DNA from: Paraglaciecola sp. MB-3u-78
GTDB taxonomy: Bacteria > Pseudomonadota > Gammaproteobacteria > Enterobacterales > Alteromonadaceae
Reading direction: 5' to 3'
Assembly (NCBI RefSeq): GCF_002835935.1
Contig: NZ_PJCF01000006.1
Coordinates: forward strand, 62,001-126,000
Length of the DNA stretch: 64,000 nt
In this document: positions 61,816-64,000 of the stretch, in pieces
Position numbering within the stretch: the first letter of the stretch is position 1
Layout: the number at the start of each line of letters is the position of its first letter
The notes under the pieces: generated by a model
Databases searched by the model: none
Told to the model about the DNA's origin: nothing
Seen by the model: the letters and a program-made list of their open reading frames with translations, nothing else
Made by a program: the position numbers and the translations under genes

Positions 61816-63298
61816 TTTACCGCTGGCAACTGCCAGCCAGATTTTACCTCTGCATATTTTATTACCGCTATTATTGGCCATCATTTGTTTTCTGGTAAAA
61901 AGTAGCAGTATCTCGAGGTGGCTCAGTATCGTAACAGCCATTATTCATCTTTTGTTTGCTGTGCTGTTGGTGTCTCTTGCTGTATCCCAAAATGGTGCCG
62001 TCATCAGCTATGCCATTGGTGGATGGGAAGCGCCATTAGGTATTTCCCTTACCTTAAATACCTTTTCTGCCATCATGCTTATTATGTCTGCGACCATTTC
62101 ATTGGCGATTACTATCTATAGCGGACATTATTTTAAGGATGTCGACCAAGCAAGGCGTTTTTGGCCGCTGTGGTGGCTACTGAATACAGCCCTGTGCGGG
62201 ATCTTCTTATCAGGCGATCTGTTTAATCTTTATGTGATGCTTGAGCTGATGGGATTATCAGGTGTTAGCCTTATTGCGATTAACAAGAGTCAATCAGCCA
62301 TTAAAGCGGCATATCAATATTTGTTAGTGGGGTTATTTGGTTCACTGCTGTTTTTGTTTGGGGTGGCGCTGATTTACCGTGAGTACGGTGTGTTGGATTT
62401 GATAATGCTGGCGGCTACTGTGCAAGGTACCTTGTTGACCAAATGTGCCTTAGGGTTTATGTCCCTAGGATTAATATTAAAAACAGCACTCTATCCGCTA
62501 CATTTTTGGTTACCTGACGCTCATGCTAGCGCACCTGCTCCAGTGAGTGCGGCTTTATCAGCGTTGGTACTAAAAGGCACATTTTATATCTTATTTATGC
62601 TTTGGTTTAGTGTACTCACACCCGCGACCACTTTTATAGGCGCCAGTATTATCGGGGCATTTGGCGCCTTAGCCATTTTATGGGGGTCGGTTAAGGCATT
62701 CACAACGGATAAGTTAAAACTACTTGTGGCCTATTCCACAGTGGCTCAAGTGGGGTATTTGTTTATTTTATTTCCCTTGATGTACCAATATCCCACTAAG
62801 ACATTAGGTGCTGCTGCTTATTTTATTGTGGCACATGCGTGTGCAAAAGCTGTGATGTTTATGGCAGTAGGTAATATTCAGAAAATTGCGGGGCATGACG
62901 AAATAAAACGTTTATCAGGCATTGCTTCACATATGCCCCTTAGTATTTTTATTTTTGGTATTGCCGGCATTAGCTTAATGGGGCTTCCTCCAACCGGTGG
63001 CTTTATCGCGAAGTGGATCATGTTTGATAGTGCATTAGAAAGTAAGCAGTGGTGGTGGATCATCTTCTTGGTTGTAGGAGGGTTGTTATCTGCTAGCTAC
63101 CTATTTCGTGTTTTAAACTTGGCTTTTACCACTCCAACAATAGAGCAAGAGGTGTATGTCTCATCTTCTGCAGAAGTCGGTTTGTTAAGTGCACTCGTGC
63201 TTGCTGTTATCACGATTGTTATAGGCCTGAATGCCATGTGGATCCTTGATGTTATCGATATAGGGCTCGCCACTGCGACTTTAGGAACGGGAAAGTGA
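61799..63298 (+). CDS. mrpD: Mrp/Mnh antiporter subunit D (proton-conducting, NuoN/L-like), 499 aa
   Basis: Fourteen-helix proton-translocating subunit: LLNTALCGIFLSGDLFNLYVMLELMGLSGVSLIA (functional Glu on helix 5), YQYLLVGLFGSLLFLFG, LKTALYPLHFWLPDAHASAPAPVSAALSALVLKG (Lys on helix 7 and the HxWLPDAHxxAPxPVSA motif), and TDKLKLLVAYSTVAQVGY. ATG 61799 overlaps mrpC. The stop overlaps the next start (GTGA). Confidence 0.93.
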   Translation: MINLIDLPLATASQILPLHILLPLLLAIICFLVKSSSISRWLSIVTAIIHLLFAVLLVSLAVSQNGAVISYAIGGWEAPLGISLTLNTFSAIMLIMSATISLAITIYSGHYFKDVDQARRFWPLWWLLNTALCGIFLSGDLFNLYVMLELMGLSGVSLIAINKSQSAIKAAYQYLLVGLFGSLLFLFGVALIYREYGVLDLIMLAATVQGTLLTKCALGFMSLGLILKTALYPLHFWLPDAHASAPAPVSAALSALVLKGTFYILFMLWFSVLTPATTFIGASIIGAFGALAILWGSVKAFTTDKLKLLVAYSTVAQVGYLFILFPLMYQYPTKTLGAAAYFIVAHACAKAVMFMAVGNIQKIAGHDEIKRLSGIASHMPLSIFIFGIAGISLMGLPPTGGFIAKWIMFDSALESKQWWWIIFLVVGGLLSASYLFRVLNLAFTTPTIEQEVYVSSSAEVGLLSALVLAVITIVIGLNAMWILDVIDIGLATATLGTGK

Positions 63299-64000
63299 GT
63301 TGGTCTAGTATGTTGCCTCTGTTCATTCTGGTTACCGCATTTGTAACGGGGATAGTGTTACTTATTATCCCAGAAAATAAACAAAAGATACGCACCACCA
63401 TCAATCTAGTGAACGCTTTCTTAACTATTCTTATGATTGTCGTTTTGATAATAGGCATTAACTCTGGGCAAGAATTTAGGTTGGTTTTTCCTTTACTACC
63501 CAATATCAACTTAGTGTTGCATGCCGATCCTCTGTCTTTGATGTTTGTGGGATTATCGGGTGTGCTTTGGTTTGTGACTACCATTTACGCTATAGGTTAT
63601 TTACGAAAAGCTAAACATCAAAGCCGTTTTTTTGGTTTCTTCAGCTTATGCGTATTTGCGACGCTGGGTATCGCAATGGCTGGGAACCTGATTACATTCC
63701 TCATTTTTTATGAGTTATTAACATTAGCGGCCTATCCATTAATTGTACACAAAGGTAACGAGGCATCACTGCGTGCTGGAAGAATTTATCTTCGATACAC
63801 TATGATTGGCGGTGCAGTGTTACTTGTTGCTGTGGTGTGGTTAAAGTCACTGGCTGGGGCTCTTGATTTTTCAGCTGCTGGTGATTTGGCGAATATGACG
63901 CATCTGCCAACCACTGAACTGACTATTATCTTTGTGCTTCTTATCGTGGGTTTGGGTGTCAAAGCCGCTTTAGTGCCTTTACATGGGTGGCTACCCGAAG
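63295..64000 (+). CDS. Second proton-conducting Mrp/NuoL-type antiporter subunit (5' part, truncated by window end)
   Basis: Open from GTG 63295 (overlapping the mrpD stop) to the window end, 235 complete codons plus one base. Helix blocks include NLVLHADPLSLMFVGLSGVLWFVTTIYAIGYLRKAKHQSRFFGFFSLCVFATLGIAMAGNLITFLIFYELLTLAAYPLIVHKG and, at the edge, LIVGLGVKAALVPLHGWLPE. The helix-5 Glu (FYELLTLAAYPL) and the helix-7 Lys (GVKAALVPLHGWLPE) are present. It is a MrpA N-terminal/MrpD/NuoL-type subunit without the usual first position in the operon. Confidence 0.88.
   Translation, partial: MSWSSMLPLFILVTAFVTGIVLLIIPENKQKIRTTINLVNAFLTILMIVVLIIGINSGQEFRLVFPLLPNINLVLHADPLSLMFVGLSGVLWFVTTIYAIGYLRKAKHQSRFFGFFSLCVFATLGIAMAGNLITFLIFYELLTLAAYPLIVHKGNEASLRAGRIYLRYTMIGGAVLLVAVVWLKSLAGALDFSAAGDLANMTHLPTTELTIIFVLLIVGLGVKAALVPLHGWLPE

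Noticed and set aside
1-64000. CRISPR array, rRNA or tRNA genes
   Set aside because: No regularly spaced repeats and no recognisable rRNA or tRNA sequence seen on either strand. A covariance-model scan could still find a missed tRNA.

Overview
The window looks like a chromosomal segment of a marine gammaproteobacterium of the Alteromonadales (Glaciecola/Paraglaciecola/Alteromonas type). This is inferred from gene content and order: plsB divergent from lexA, a bioH-comF-nfuA neighbourhood, an aa3-type cytochrome oxidase locus with ctaA/ctaB/Sco, a rimK pair and a group-2-like Mrp antiporter cluster. No database search was possible. Both ends are open: the window starts inside an MFS transporter gene and ends inside an Mrp/NuoL-type antiporter subunit gene.

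Layout. 1-5.6 kb: transporter end, a small hypothetical gene, a complete IS66-family element, then ilvC divergent from its regulator ilvY, then a Fic-domain fragment. 5.6-8.7 kb: a secreted S10 serine carboxypeptidase gene split inside its signal peptide by a second IS66 element. Removing the IS and one 8-bp target duplication restores an open signal peptide. 9.0-18.2 kb: comM (yifB), a natural-transformation helicase gene, is split by a 7.6-kb element. The element carries a large serine recombinase, a phiX174-gpA-like HUH replication protein, a small resolvase, zinc-ribbon/membrane proteins and a pair of about 102-bp repeats. Its two ends join in silico into a symmetric attP centred on a 4-bp core shared with comM. 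18.2-24.1 kb: a TRIC-type channel, an ilv attenuator joined to a decayed ilvD remnant, intact ilvA, glutaminase and an LRR-kinase protein. 24.2-30.1 kb: a probable purine/nucleoside operon (permease, amidohydrolase, MFS transporter, nucleoside hydrolase) with a divergent LysR regulator. 30.2-33.4 kb: plsB and lexA with two SOS boxes. 34.1-42.5 kb: coxB-coxA-ctaG-coxC, surf1, a Sco-like protein, ctaA, ctaB and sco. 42.5-52.0 kb: acetyltransferase, polysaccharide deacetylase, MATE exporter, an 84-codon gene with an apparent ATT start, nfuA, M14 carboxypeptidase, comF, bioH and a SprA-like pair. 52.0-54.1 kb: a group II intron next to the tex terminator. 54.2-58.7 kb: tex, then rimK with an M14-type partner. 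59.4-64 kb: the Mrp-type cation/proton antiporter operon.

The window shows a conserved housekeeping backbone hit repeatedly by mobile DNA: two IS66 elements, one serine-recombinase island and one group II intron. Three pathway-relevant genes are damaged: comM, ilvD and the 5' end of the S10 peptidase. The island in comM is the best candidate for an undescribed system. It looks like a compact integrative element that could replicate by rolling circle after excision and that carries membrane/zinc-ribbon cargo of unknown function.
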